Below, in pieces: positions 20,831-31,198 of a DNA stretch of 64,000 nucleotides; the first letter of the stretch is position 1; every line of letters starts with the position of its first letter. The notes below the pieces were generated by a model. The model ran no database searches. It was not told where the DNA came from and saw only the letters and a program-made list of their open reading frames with translations. The DNA comes from Phaeodactylum tricornutum CCAP 1055/1 (lineage: Eukaryota; Bacillariophyta; Bacillariophyceae; Surirellales; Neidiaceae): assembly GCF_000150955.2 (NCBI RefSeq), contig NC_011684.1:248001-312000 (forward strand). Direction: 5' to 3'. The position numbers and the translations under genes are program-made.

Positions 20831-23034
20831 ATGGGTGGACCAAATCAAAAATGTGAAGAAACGCCGGTTTCTCAACAAGAAAAGCTTACACGATGGCGAG
20901 AAGAACGGCAAAGGAAGCAGAAAAGCACCAAAAATCAAAGCTCTTTTATTTTGACCAAAAGCTTAAATCGGTCCCGAATCAGTCTCGGCGGAAACAGCTT
21001 AAGTAGTCTCCCTGCTCAACAAACAACAGAAGTTCAGGAACGGATTCCGAATAGAGTGATTCGGGGTGCGAAAAGCATTGACGATGCTCGATCGCGCCTT
21101 TTTAGGCAGACAAAGAATAATTTTCGAAGTCCATTAGTGTCTGTTGCCAACGTCCGCTGCCCCGCGCATCCTGGCTCCTCTCGTGAAACCAAGTTGTGCC
21201 TTAACAAACAATTGAGTCTCTTAGAAATGAGTAATTGTAAGCAAGCTCCATTGGATGCGACAAAATCTACCTCGACATCACCTTTCTGTTCATGGGTTGC
21301 GTTGGATACCCCACAATCAACTTCACCGTTATCCTGGAACGAAGATTACGTTGAGCTTGCGGAGCCTCCAATTGATAGCACACCAATTCCGCAGACATCT
21401 AAAGTGTGTCGTCAATCTATGCTAGATTACCAAGCAGCGCCGCAGTCAAAGCTTTCAAGAAATCGAGCCAGCGGAGAACAGCTTCGTGACGACCTGCCTT
21501 TACTGGAATCGGCTCTACAGGAGTTTCAGCAAGGCTTAGATTCATTCGATTGGCGCAACGAGACCACTGAGGAGTCGGCACAAGGCATGGATCCAATTTG
21601 TAGATCGTATAGTGGAGAAGACCCCCAATTTCTTTTGCCTATTCCATCGTCAAGAGAAGCAAATTCAACGAAACAACACAACAAAGCCTCCACTTCAGCG
21701 GATATTGCCCAAAGGCATTTATCTCAAGACAGCGAACTCCGTACAAATACATCGGTGGAGAAGCCATCGATTCGACAACGATCGCAAGCGCCATTTGCTT
21801 TTCCTTCTTTAGGGCACCCGTCGCTGCTCAGACAGATATCCAACCCTGAAGACAACGGCTTACCCATCCCTGCACCTCTCACGACACCTCGCAACAGCTC
21901 CTTTTTAACCTTGGATCTGGAAACGCCAGAGGAGGACTGGCCCAGGCGACAGGATGCCAAGCAGCTCTTGCTACCCATCCCTTCCTTGCGTGAGCACTTG
22001 CCGCCCTTCAAAGATAAAGCACCAAAGTCGGACTTTCCGTCTCGCGAAGAATTCATTGACTATACCAAGGGGGAAAATTCAGGCACAGAGAAAAATAAAA
22101 CAGCTTTTTCCAGCCAAAAGGAATCATCTTGGGAAAGATCTCCTTCTAATATACAACCAATCAAGGCATCACTTCCGAAGACAGCCAATTCTAATCTCGC
22201 GGAGCCTCGCCTCCAAGAAATGCAAGTCTGGGACCTGAAAGATGAGGATGACTCATTCGACTGGCGTCACGATGTGGTTTCACCGGATTTTCATCCGTCG
22301 CAGCCATCCCGGAGGCGAGCTTCTTCCGTCTTGCTTCCCATTCCGTCTCTACGCAACGATCTGGATGGGACTCCTGATCAAGATCTGCAAGCGAACCGAA
22401 AGGAGGAAGCAACCAACACGGTCGATAATAGTACAGACGCTGAAATCGAACATAAGTGCAGTGGACAATTGAAGGCGCCTGACAAGCTTGCGGACGAAAA
22501 ACCTAAGAAAGTGTGGAGTCCTAAAAATTGTTCCTGCAAAACCAATGTTCACAGCGAGACGTCTGTCAAGTTTAAAGATTTCGAGCAGCACTTACCACTG
22601 GAAACGGTACCAGAGGAAGCGATGGACCAGATACCAACCTTAAAAGAGCAACTGGTTCTTTCTCTGAATGAGATCAAACGACTACAGGATCAAGTGAAGG
22701 TAGCCACAGCGTTTGAGAACCGGGTTACTCCCTTCCGGGACGTCTTTGAAGATGTAAGTAGCTCGCTCTCTTTCGAGTCCATGGACTGGATCATGAAAGT
22801 ATCTAATATACAGCTTTGTTGTCTTTACAGCTCCGAAAAATGAGGGCTGACAATACAAAGTTACGCCGAGACAAAGAGCAGATTGAGCAAATGGTGGAAG
22901 GCTTGCAACAGCAAATGATGACGGCGGTACAGATGGCTGTGCAAAAGACCAAAGGACTTCAAATTCAGTTGGAGGCGTCGCAGTCAGAACTGCATGCCGC
23001 CCGTGAGCTGATCAGACAGCTAAAATCTGAATGA
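20831..23034 (+). CDS. Ser-rich protein with repeated LPIPSLR motifs and C-terminal coiled coil
   Basis: 708 residues in two exons, 20831-22753 and 22831-23034; the 77-nt intron has GTAAGT...TTACAG ends and joins in phase 0. An ATG at 20720 is also in frame, but the 20831 ATG (AAAATGGG) begins the polar region and avoids an odd hydrophobic leader. Most of the protein is disordered. Short motifs recur: 'LLPIPSSRE', 'LLLPIPSLRE', 'LLPIPSLRN', 'GLPIPAP', and 'DSFDWRNE'/'DSFDWRHD'. The last ~110 residues form a heptad-rich coiled coil rich in Glu, Gln, Lys and Leu. I recognise no family. The repeated motifs suggest several docking sites for one partner, perhaps as a scaffold (inference). The transposon lies just upstream. 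Confidence 0.75.
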
Positions 23035-23905
23035 ACTTTTTATTTATATAAAACAAGCTCAAAACGATACTGTAGTATTATTCTGAGTACGCCAAACATG
23101 CTCGTTTTCTACTAGTAGAGATATCTAGTGCGATATATTAGAGATTTCTATTCTCTATTAGCAAATCTGCAGCACTATTAAAAGAAATCACATTATACAA
23201 ATAAAATTAATAGCGAGTAGTAACATCAACTGACAGTGAAGTGCTTTTAGAGAGGACGAACGAATTGGGTATGTTTGGGTTTTGACAGTGAAGCACTATG
23301 GTCCGTCGAATGATTCCTCTCCAGAAATATTGCCCGTACACCTAGACATACATCGTAAGCGTGAAGTACAACTTATCCTTTCCGTCTTGGAACGGAATAT
23401 CAAATGCTCCGCGAGGCGGAAAATAGAGGCGATTCTGCTCGTGGTTACGAGAAAGGATAGAGCGAAACGATGCCACTCGCTAGATACGATAGTAAGTTAA
23501 ATCGAAAAGAGACATAAAACTTAACGAATTCTTGAAAAAGTCTATATGGCGTTAAAATTATTGCCTGCGTAGGTTAAATAGAAGTATTATTTATGAAATA
23601 TCATCTGCAGCTGCCTATCAATCTATCGATGGAGCGCAAGCAGATCACGTAAGTTGTCACGTTCACATATTGTTTCTACCGGTACTCCTTTGGTCTCCTT
23701 GAAACCAAAGAAAAATATATCGCCGTGGCGCGACTAATCATTGCCTTATATACAGACCTGAATAAAGTATCTGCGGATCGTGTCACTTTGCGTGATAAAT
23801 TCTCCTCGCCAACATGTCTTTCATCACCATATTCACATTCAAGTATACTCCCTCACATTTCGAAAGTACGGGTACAAACTATCATTCCATCCCTCAAATT
23901 ATTTC
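23035..23905. other. AT-rich intergenic region with a possible structured RNA
   Basis: 870 bp between same-strand genes. The first 200 bp are very AT-rich, with palindromic runs near 23110-23160. TGACAGTGAAG occurs twice, near 23230 and 23285. A multi-stem foldable stretch lies at 23374-23459. No convincing protein gene. Confidence 0.4.
23374..23459 (+). ncRNA. Candidate structured RNA (three hairpins inside a closing stem)
   Basis: An outer stem TATCCTTT (23374-23381) pairs perfectly with AAAGGATA (23452-23459). Inside are three perfect hairpins in a row: CCGT-CTTGGA-ACGG (23382-23395), TCCGC-GAG-GCGGA and CTCGT-GGTT-ACGAG. The layout is cloverleaf-like but has no tRNA A or B box and matches no RNA I know. 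The strand is arbitrary because the fold is symmetric. It could be chance, as it rests on pairing alone. Confidence 0.25.
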
Positions 23906-24823
23906 ATGATTGCCAAGAAATCTGAGCAGGCTTCTGATCTTCGACTCGTGCGTAAGCGCCTGGCAGCTCGTTTACGGCAACAGCGTTGTCGAGCTCGAAA
24001 AAAGGCAGCCATTGTCGCTCCTGTCATCAAGCCCCAGGATGAGTCGAAGCAGAGCCAATGCCCGGCCCCAAAACAGACCCAAAATGATTCGTTTCCTCGG
24101 AATCAGCGTTTAAAAATTACTCATAGGGTTGGACCCAAAAATGAGAGAATCTGCCATTCGATGTACCAGGGTCCACCGTTGCCATACCAGCATCGGCTAA
24201 CCCAAAATCAGCACAATGTCGGCCACGATCGCCACCATCATCACGGTATTTTAAATCATCATTTCGCCGACGTTCCCAGGGCCTATCACCGCCAAAACAT
24301 GTACTATGGAAGGGCTCATTACGAAACATGCCAGCATCGGATCGCGAAAAGTTACTATCCGTCCCAGATGAATCGACCTCGGCACGGAGTTATGGCCCGG
24401 CATTCATCCATGATGAAGCATACCGTCCCTAGGTTCCAAGCATCACTGGCCTCTCGCATGCCAGTTAGTTCTCCCTCAATGGTAATTTTACCAAACGTAT
24501 CATCAGACGATGAAAGCAACAAATTCAGAAAGCGAACGAAGCCTTGTTTTCCTATGCCCAAAAATCCGCCAAGAGATTCGGCTAGAAAGGGATCTGTTTG
24601 TGACAAAGCAGGCACACCGCTAGCTACAAAAGAACGTGCCGCTATTGAAGCAATTTTGTCGCTTGGATCTTGCAGCAACGATGAGCAATCGACGAATAGC
24701 AGCAATGTTTCCGACCAAGAGATGGTTTCATCCGCTGTGGGTGAAGGTTTCCGGCGTCCTTCAGTTGTCTTTACATCAGCTTTGACGAATAGGTCTACCT
24801 TGTCAAGTACTGTACCATTTTGA
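23906..24823 (+). CDS. Putative basic DNA-binding protein, His-rich, diatom-type
   Basis: 305 residues from the ATG at 23906. Residues 15-35 hold a dense basic helix, 'RKRLAARLRQQRCRARKKAA', resembling the basic region of bZIP factors, but no leucine zipper follows. Residues ~90-180 are rich in His, Tyr and Met, possibly metal-binding or simply low complexity. Near the C-terminus is 'ERAAIEAILSLGS', a short helix that I associate with diatom proteins carrying the same basic motif. The rest is Ser-rich and disordered. A nuclear role is inferred from the basic helix. No known family is assigned. Confidence 0.65.
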   Translation: MIAKKSEQASDLRLVRKRLAARLRQQRCRARKKAAIVAPVIKPQDESKQSQCPAPKQTQNDSFPRNQRLKITHRVGPKNERICHSMYQGPPLPYQHRLTQNQHNVGHDRHHHHGILNHHFADVPRAYHRQNMYYGRAHYETCQHRIAKSYYPSQMNRPRHGVMARHSSMMKHTVPRFQASLASRMPVSSPSMVILPNVSSDDESNKFRKRTKPCFPMPKNPPRDSARKGSVCDKAGTPLATKERAAIEAILSLGSCSNDEQSTNSSNVSDQEMVSSAVGEGFRRPSVVFTSALTNRSTLSSTVPF

Positions 24824-25760
24824 TCAATCTCGGGAGGCTTCGTTGTGGAATTTTGTATCACTGCTTCTGGTTTTACGCACTTGTTGAGCATCTATTTGCG
24901 ATAGACTATTAAGTAGCCAAGTAGGTATGCCACGCCGATGCCTTTTGTAGTTTCCATCTTCAATTATTAATACAAAATGGGGAACTCCATCTACAGAGTA
25001 TCTAAATAGAGAGCTAGTACACATTCAGGGCAACAATTTATGCATCAAGAAGACCAGTTCAGTCGGCGAAATCATATATTGCAGCTTCGAACCAATAATA
25101 TTGGAATCGGGAATTTATAGAAAAGAGTTTGTAGGATCAGAAGGTGGTTTGGAATCAGAATTCCACCTCGTACGTCGAAGTACCCAGACTGAGAGAAACT
25201 GTTGGCGCTGTGAAGTCCAGGATTGACAACTTGACTATAGGAGGGTTTTCACGCAAGGGTTTGCAATCAACGATTTATATGCCGTGCCTCCTCTACTCAC
25301 AGTAACTGTCAAGCTCGCTTCCAGTATCTGTCCCCTATGAAAGGTGGTTTGCGCCGTGTCTTACACAGGTAGAGTGCACCCTGAAATGGCTATGACACCT
25401 GTCCAGCCTACGCCGATCACCCGCACTCCAGACATTGCCTTTCTAACAAACGGTCTTGTAGAATAAGACCAAGAGAAATATCAAGCGACGAAGAGAATTT
25501 TGCATAATTGATCCGTTTGTGCTCGGGTTTGGGTCTTCGTGCTTCGAGGAAAACAAACCGGTGATCAACTGGTTGGTCTATCTACACGAACTGTATCATT
25601 TGTGTGGGTGGCAGGCCCGTGTCGACGACATTCTAAGCTGCTCAGCCACATTCGCGCTAAGCAACTCAAAACCATCTACTCACTGATATATTCCGATAAG
25701 TGCTATTACTGTAATCTTAATCGCTGTCGACGTGAAACCACGCACATCCAACGAATTGAA
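24824..25760. other. Intergenic region
   Basis: About 940 bp between two plus-strand genes. Open frames run into it from both sides, but no independent gene is convincing. It includes a CTCACAGTAACTGTCAAG stretch near 25299, a relative of the recurrent TCACAGTCAA motif. Confidence 0.4.
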
Positions 25761-27482
25761 ATGATGCGATCAAGGAGGAAACGACGTCAAACTACAACGA
25801 CAAACTTTCTAGCAAAATTGACGCCTACGTTCTTGCCCCTTATGCTGCTTTTTTTGTCCGTGCTTTTGACTAAGGGCTTTCCGATAGTAGCACAAACCAA
25901 ACCCGGTGGTGGTGCGACGAGTAGCGGTGGCCAACAATCAATACCATGGAAACTCTCCCTGAAGGCAGACAATTCAAATGAGGGCGAACCCGCCAACAAA
26001 CCCTCCGGTTCTCGGAAAAGACGAGGACGGAAAGTCAACGGCCACGACCCGCACGACCATTATTCATCTGGGAATTCAACCGCGACTGCTCCTGCAGAAG
26101 CAGTAGCCGAGTCAAACAAAAATAAAGAAATGATGGAAGGCTTGCTCAAGCGTGTGACTCAACTTGAGCAAATGGTCGCTCGGCAGTCGGTGGAGGTTAG
26201 ACGTCTCAAGGAAGAGTGCAAGGATTTGACCGAAGCGGCTGCAGCTTTTGCTCGTGTGGTGGAACTGTTGCGGGATGCTGGTCTTCAAACAGGTGGTAGC
26301 CCTAAGGACCTGCAACAAAAAGAGGTTGATGACAAGCAGGCTGCAATGGAAGCCAATTCAGAGAAACGGATCATTGAGTATTTTGACGACTCAGAAATCC
26401 TCGGTAAGGCGCCTGCTTCCGTAATCGAAGCGGCGGACGCCGCGGGTTCCGCCATCCTGGCCATGATGCTAGGCGGCAAGCAACGTATGTTAGTTGACGT
26501 GCGAGACGCCGAGCTTTCTCGTGATCCCGAGACGCTGGTACAATTCATCGAGCTCGCCATTTTACCCGTCGCGGCCGGTTTGGAAGGTCTCAAATCACAG
26601 CGGAACCGGCTCAAAATTGTTTTTCCTACTGTATCCCAACTGCTAGTCTATCGGAAGACTATGGCATTGGCAGCGCCAGAAGTAGTTGCGTTGAGCACAT
26701 TTGGATTAGAACCAGTCGAAAAGCAGGATAATTTGGTCGTAATCGTTGCGCCCTCACCTGATGACGAAGAAGGTTTGATGGCGATGAACGAACTACTGCA
26801 TCCGACGGATCCCAACAGAATATCGATAAAGCAGCCAGTGGTTATTTTAAATCACCATATGGTCCCCATTTCTGGACCTGTCGCTGATTTTGAGGTAGCT
26901 TACCACTTAAGGCTTCTATCAGTTCAATACATGTCCGGTAATGACGGTGCAGCGCAGGAATACTTCAAGCAGTTTGAAGGATCCGCTCCTCCATTACCTG
27001 TAAATACGCCGAGAAATGAGACCGGCGAGAAAGATTCCGCGGCCGATGCAAACGCCACAACAATAGCTGACACAGACGATTTTGATCGTCCCGGTGACGC
27101 CTTGTTGGAAGCTGCCATGGAGCATGCCCAACAAGTTGGTATGTCGCAAGGAGTGACTAGGGCCATGGTGATACGGGCCTATCCTAAACCGTGGCACGTC
27201 TTTGTCGATACATCGCCTGGCACCGACGCAGACTTTGTTGTGGCGGCGACCTATGACAACGAACCGTCACCACAAGAAGTCAATATAGCGATTGTGGAGT
27301 GTCTAGAGGGCAGCGAGCGGGAAGATGAGCTAGTGGCACAGCAAATGCAGGAAGCTCTTGAGTCGGGACAATTGGATAGGGTCTCGAAGATGTTGGAAAT
27401 GCTGGATTTGGAAGACGGTGAAGAAGACGAAGATGATGAAGGTGACAGCGCTTGGGGTCTCTTTGGCGAAGACACTGTTTGA
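25761..27482 (+). CDS. DUF1995-like protein with N-terminal signal/anchor, probably plastid-associated
   Basis: 573 residues from the ATG pair at 25761. Residues 1-45 hold a basic stretch then a hydrophobic core ('LPLMLLFLSVLLTKGFPIV'), consistent with a signal peptide or anchor. Residues ~120-165 are helical with heptads. From ~200 a globular domain resembles DUF1995: 'KQRMLVDVRDAEL', 'RNRLKIVFPTVSQLLVYR', 'VVILNHHMVPIS' and 'AYPKPWHVFVDT' followed by 'EVNIAIVECL'. DUF1995 proteins in plants and algae are plastid proteins, one (LPA3) aiding photosystem II assembly; the link here is inference. A Ser/Asp-rich insert splits the domain near 400-450. The C-terminus is strongly acidic. Confidence 0.7.
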   Translation: MMRSRRKRRQTTTTNFLAKLTPTFLPLMLLFLSVLLTKGFPIVAQTKPGGGATSSGGQQSIPWKLSLKADNSNEGEPANKPSGSRKRRGRKVNGHDPHDHYSSGNSTATAPAEAVAESNKNKEMMEGLLKRVTQLEQMVARQSVEVRRLKEECKDLTEAAAAFARVVELLRDAGLQTGGSPKDLQQKEVDDKQAAMEANSEKRIIEYFDDSEILGKAPASVIEAADAAGSAILAMMLGGKQRMLVDVRDAELSRDPETLVQFIELAILPVAAGLEGLKSQRNRLKIVFPTVSQLLVYRKTMALAAPEVVALSTFGLEPVEKQDNLVVIVAPSPDDEEGLMAMNELLHPTDPNRISIKQPVVILNHHMVPISGPVADFEVAYHLRLLSVQYMSGNDGAAQEYFKQFEGSAPPLPVNTPRNETGEKDSAADANATTIADTDDFDRPGDALLEAAMEHAQQVGMSQGVTRAMVIRAYPKPWHVFVDTSPGTDADFVVAATYDNEPSPQEVNIAIVECLEGSEREDELVAQQMQEALESGQLDRVSKMLEMLDLEDGEEDEDDEGDSAWGLFGEDTV

Positions 27483-27712
27483 CAAGATATGTCGTTATTC
27501 TACTGCTGCAGATGGTGTAAAGCAAGTGATTTATTAATCTCCTCAGTCTGTGGAAGGACGTCAGGGCAGACTGGCCTGTACAGCAACCTTTTCGTCGAGT
27601 CAGGCAACACTTTTCCCGCCAGCTACAGCCAGTCTTTTCCCCGAGAGGCTGACTATAGCCCCAGGCTTACGTATCAACTGCACGCTAAAAAAACCTTCGC
27701 ACGCCTTCCGCT

Positions 27713-28846
27713 TTAAATAATGCTTTTGCCCATGAAAGATGTAATAAGCTGTAAGCCTAGCTCGACTGTAGCTTCCGCGCCTTCGCCACAGGATAATGAA
27801 GGATTGAGTTCTACAATTTCGGCGCTGGCAAGGTTGCCCGTATAGGCCACCGCTTCTGCCACATAGTGCGCCTCCCGAAAAGTCAAACCACCACGGACAG
27901 TTGTTCCCGTTGCGGGTGCCAAGACAGGATCGACCGCATCGATGTCGTAACTCAAATGCAGTGGGCGGTTTGGATTTTTGGCGCACAAGTGATCCAAAGC
28001 CATTTCCATAACTTGACCAATCCCATACCGATCAATTTCGTGCATCGTGTAAGCCGCAATATCCAGGGATTGAATCAACCTCCGCTCTGCCGGATCGACG
28101 TCCCGCAAACCCACGTACACGATAGAGTCAGGAGAAAGACGCGGTCCATCAGCGAGCCACTCCAAGCCGGGAATCTGTCGGTGATCGGGAGCGACGCCCT
28201 CCATAAGCATGCCGACGGGCATGCCGTGCATGTTTCCGGATTCACTCAACGCTGGGGTGTTTAAATCAGCGTGCGCATCAATCCAAATCACCCCAGTTTC
28301 CGGTTGAGCACGCAAAATACCGGCCAGACTACCCATACCTATAGAATGGTCGCCGCCTAAAATAAGAGGAAAGCGCTTTTGCTTCAATGTCTTTTCCACG
28401 GCGTTGGCGAGCATTTCACAGCCAGCACCGACGAGCTTGTGGTTTTTTGCATTTCCCTCGAAGGTTCCGCTTTTTTCCGAAAGCTGCAAAGCTTCAAATT
28501 CCAAGTCCGGTACATCTTCTACTCTCCATCCCAAGGCGGACAACATCTTGCGCAATCCCGCTTGACGCAAAAGCTCCGGTCCACTGTCGGTGCCCACGAA
28601 GGGCTGTCCGTAGGTCATGGGTGCGCCTACAATGGTACAAGTACGCGGATCGGCACTGTGCTGGAACAGCGTGGAGGAGTTTTTGCGATAGCTCGGAATG
28701 ACGCGATCGCGAACGATTCCGAAACCAGCACCAGTCTTGAACTCGCCAAACTCTGAGGAGCTAAACGACCGAGAAGAATAGCATTGACTTCGGTTCGCGT
28801 GACGCGCTATGCTACAACGAATACCAGTTATGCGAAGAGCTGTCAT
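27713..28846 (-). CDS. Arginase, mitochondrial
   Basis: 377 residues; ATG at 28846. Arginase hydrolyses arginine to ornithine and urea, closing the urea cycle that diatoms keep in the mitochondrion. The first ~45 residues are Arg/Ser-rich without acids until 'SSEFGEF', as in mitochondrial presequences. All manganese ligands are visible: 'GGDHSIGMGS' (His), 'IDAHADLNTP' (Asp-x-His-x-Asp) and 'SYDIDAVDP' (Asp-x-Asp). Also present are the substrate-loop 'SGNMHGMPVG' and 'EIVELNPS'. Length and spacing match eukaryotic arginase rather than agmatinase. It converges on the DUF1995-like gene with 230 bp between stops. A TCACAGTC copy lies 127 bp upstream. Confidence 0.95.
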   Translation of the reverse strand: MTALRITGIRCSIARHANRSQCYSSRSFSSSEFGEFKTGAGFGIVRDRVIPSYRKNSSTLFQHSADPRTCTIVGAPMTYGQPFVGTDSGPELLRQAGLRKMLSALGWRVEDVPDLEFEALQLSEKSGTFEGNAKNHKLVGAGCEMLANAVEKTLKQKRFPLILGGDHSIGMGSLAGILRAQPETGVIWIDAHADLNTPALSESGNMHGMPVGMLMEGVAPDHRQIPGLEWLADGPRLSPDSIVYVGLRDVDPAERRLIQSLDIAAYTMHEIDRYGIGQVMEMALDHLCAKNPNRPLHLSYDIDAVDPVLAPATGTTVRGGLTFREAHYVAEAVAYTGNLASAEIVELNPSLSCGEGAEATVELGLQLITSFMGKSII

Positions 28847-29475
28847 CGTTGATTGTTCTAAAATATAGGGAATGAAGCTGCGTCAACAAGAGGCCTTGTG
28901 AAATGTTTGGGAACACTCTACTCTAGAGCAACTACGAGTACATTCTGGATCGCCTTGACATCGGGTTGGACTGACTGTGAGAACACGAGTCCTACAACGA
29001 ACAGACAGTTTCGGTCCCTTCAAAGCCATGCGATTCGTGTATTTGCCATGATAACCGATGCCTGGGAGATCTGTGATTGGTCCATCTGTTTGGAAGAACT
29101 AACTGTAGCAGCAAAACTTGCCCCTCATAGAGTTAGACACGGCTGCAACATAGGCATGACCATCCTATTGCAGCATGCTCAGTTAACTAGTAGCTACTCC
29201 GCGTCTACTATATCTCAGGGGAAAATTGTCGCTCGAAGACTGAAAAAAGTAGGAACAAGACTCGTTTCGATAAGTATATATGTCGCCGAGCAATTCTCAG
29301 GGGTCATAGTCATCCCACGAGCCTCCAGAGGATTGATTTCGGGAGAGTTCCGCCCTTCATCGCCCATTTTTTTGCGTTCATCGAAAAGTACGGCAAAGAC
29401 TCACTCATTGCGATATCCAGAAAAAGTATGGTCATAGCAAGTCCAGCATAACACTACCCAGTATTAACGTCTACG
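28847..29475. other. Divergent intergenic region
   Basis: 630 bp between arginase (minus) and an unknown gene (plus). A 179-codon plus-strand open stretch here shows no protein-like features and is not called. Confidence 0.4.
28973..28980 (-). promoter_or_regulatory. TCACAGTC motif copy upstream of arginase
   Basis: Reads TCACAGTC on the coding strand, 127 bp before the arginase ATG. Same orientation relative to the gene as copies near the USP14-like and DUF3067-like genes. Function unknown. Confidence 0.3.
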
Positions 29476-30753
29476 ATGGTAGAATTGTCAACAAGAAGTT
29501 CCACGAATCTCGAGATGGATCTGAAAGCTCTCGTCGATCGCTTGGGTGCAGAACGGGGTCAGTCCGCGTCATTTGACCGCTGGCGTAAACAATTTCTCGA
29601 GTTGCATGAGTCTTTCCTATCTCAGCAAGGAATCGAAGAAGCGAGTGATGCTTACAAAAAGTTGTGTACATATGGAGAAAAGTTTGCGACGACTCTGATT
29701 CATGTCCAACGCTTAGTCGACGAGGACATTTTTCTCAACAAAGGAGAGTCACATGTGTCCGTGAAGGGCCAGAATGCGTTACATCAGCTGAATACTATTA
29801 TGACCGAGGTTGTTCAGAACCTCCATGATATGGTGCCATCTAACACAACCGAGGAAAGGACTTGCGGTTACAACAAGTATCAACTTGGAGCAGCTCTCGT
29901 AGAGGACAACTTTTCTGCGTACAGCTATCTTCTTCACTGCTGTCAAATTTCTACGCGCATGCGTCAGTCGTGCCTCGAGGACGTGGCAGATAAGCAAATC
30001 TTAGAAATGATTGAGTACTACGAGCTCAACTTGAAACGCTTCTGTGATCTAATGGCCGATTTGGGACTTTATCGTTGGATGGTAGTACAAGCGGCAGAGG
30101 CAGGAAAACCTCTGGCTTCGCCACCAAAATCTCGGCGCAAAGCTAACATTCCACGGCGGACAAATAATACTGCGATAGAGAGATCCTCCTCCCCAACAAA
30201 ATCTAGAATCAAGTCGCCCCCTTCATCGCCTCTAGTAAAAGTGCAATCGCCGACATCACCTCCGGAAAAGTCGAAGATAATTGATGCCGTAAAGACCAAG
30301 AAGATACCGAAAGTTCCAATCTCGCCTCGAAAAACCAAGAAGGAGACGATTCCTACTCAAAGCAACGGGAAAAAGGTCCGCAATGGCAACAGTAAACCAA
30401 AGGCCACACGTAGTCTCCAATCGCAAGACTCTGAACCAATCAAACCTGATAAAGAGAAAGAAGAGGAAGAGAAAGCTAAGGAGCGCGAAGAATACTACGA
30501 CATGGATCGTGATGACATGACCCCGGAAGAAAGGCGCCGTGGTGGGAAAGGTCCTGCAGAATTTGTCGTCTTTGTTGATATTAAAACGGGAGCGGTAGGT
30601 AAGTTTCCGCGTGGCCTGTGCGTCGAACGGGGTCTACTTACAATTGTGAAAGGAAACCGTGGCAATGAAATTATTGTGGAAGCGACTAAAGGCGAGCCTG
30701 AACGCAAAGAACTAATGAACATGGCTTTGCAGTCGGCCACAAAGCAAAAATAG
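29476..30753 (+). CDS. Unknown protein: helical N-domain, Ser/Pro-rich linker, acidic segment, small C-domain
   Basis: 425 residues; ATG at 29476. Residues ~10-205 are predicted mostly helical by composition and regular spacing of hydrophobics ('FDRWRKQFLELHESFL', 'MIEYYELNLKRFCDLM'). Residues ~210-330 form a basic, proline-directed linker with repeated SP sites ('SSSPTKSR', 'SPPSSPLV', 'SPTSPPEK'), likely phosphorylation targets. A Lys/Glu run (~335-350) leads to 'MDRDDMTPEERRRGGKGP' and a compact end with 'EFVVFVDIKTGAVGKFPRG'. I recognise no family and assign no function. No signal peptide; probably cytosolic or nuclear. Confidence 0.7.
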   Translation: MVELSTRSSTNLEMDLKALVDRLGAERGQSASFDRWRKQFLELHESFLSQQGIEEASDAYKKLCTYGEKFATTLIHVQRLVDEDIFLNKGESHVSVKGQNALHQLNTIMTEVVQNLHDMVPSNTTEERTCGYNKYQLGAALVEDNFSAYSYLLHCCQISTRMRQSCLEDVADKQILEMIEYYELNLKRFCDLMADLGLYRWMVVQAAEAGKPLASPPKSRRKANIPRRTNNTAIERSSSPTKSRIKSPPSSPLVKVQSPTSPPEKSKIIDAVKTKKIPKVPISPRKTKKETIPTQSNGKKVRNGNSKPKATRSLQSQDSEPIKPDKEKEEEEKAKEREEYYDMDRDDMTPEERRRGGKGPAEFVVFVDIKTGAVGKFPRGLCVERGLLTIVKGNRGNEIIVEATKGEPERKELMNMALQSATKQK

Positions 30754-31198
30754 CGCGCGGTGGCCGCCAATCTAGTAAAGGGCACTTCAAAACCGTAAAA
30801 CAACACTGTGCATCACACAAAGAAAATTTCATTTTACCGTAAATCATAATCAAAGATCAACACGTTAGAGGCAATGATACTTATAAAGTGCCCCTATCTC
30901 ACAGTGAATGCTGAATGATGAGAACCAATTTTCATAGTTGATAGACTGCAGGCGTCTGTGAGTCTTCCGTTTCCCATTTCCTTTACTGTGAGTGTATTTA
31001 CCGTTGCGGATAATGAGGAATTAGAGAATTGTGAAAGATCGAATACAGAGGGCCATTCTCGGTACAAGAATCTTCCTCCTCTGTAGCTAGAGGCGTCATA
31101 CACAATATCAACGTTTCATACTCGCTTCCGTACATACCCGAAGCGCGGTTAACATAGTGGCTCGCCCGATAAGCACGCAGGGTTCAAGTCAAGAGATA
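30754..31198. other. Intergenic region
   Basis: 445 bp between same-strand genes. Holds TCACAGTGAATG near 30899 and TACTGTGAG near 30986, variants of the recurrent motif. Nothing else seen. Confidence 0.4.

Noticed and set aside
24355-24891. 178-codon minus-strand frame
   Set aside because: Antisense to the His-rich basic protein gene; the plus-strand frame has the recognisable basic helix.
28898-29437. 179-codon plus-strand open stretch between arginase and the next gene
   Set aside because: Composition is random-like and it sits where both promoters are expected.
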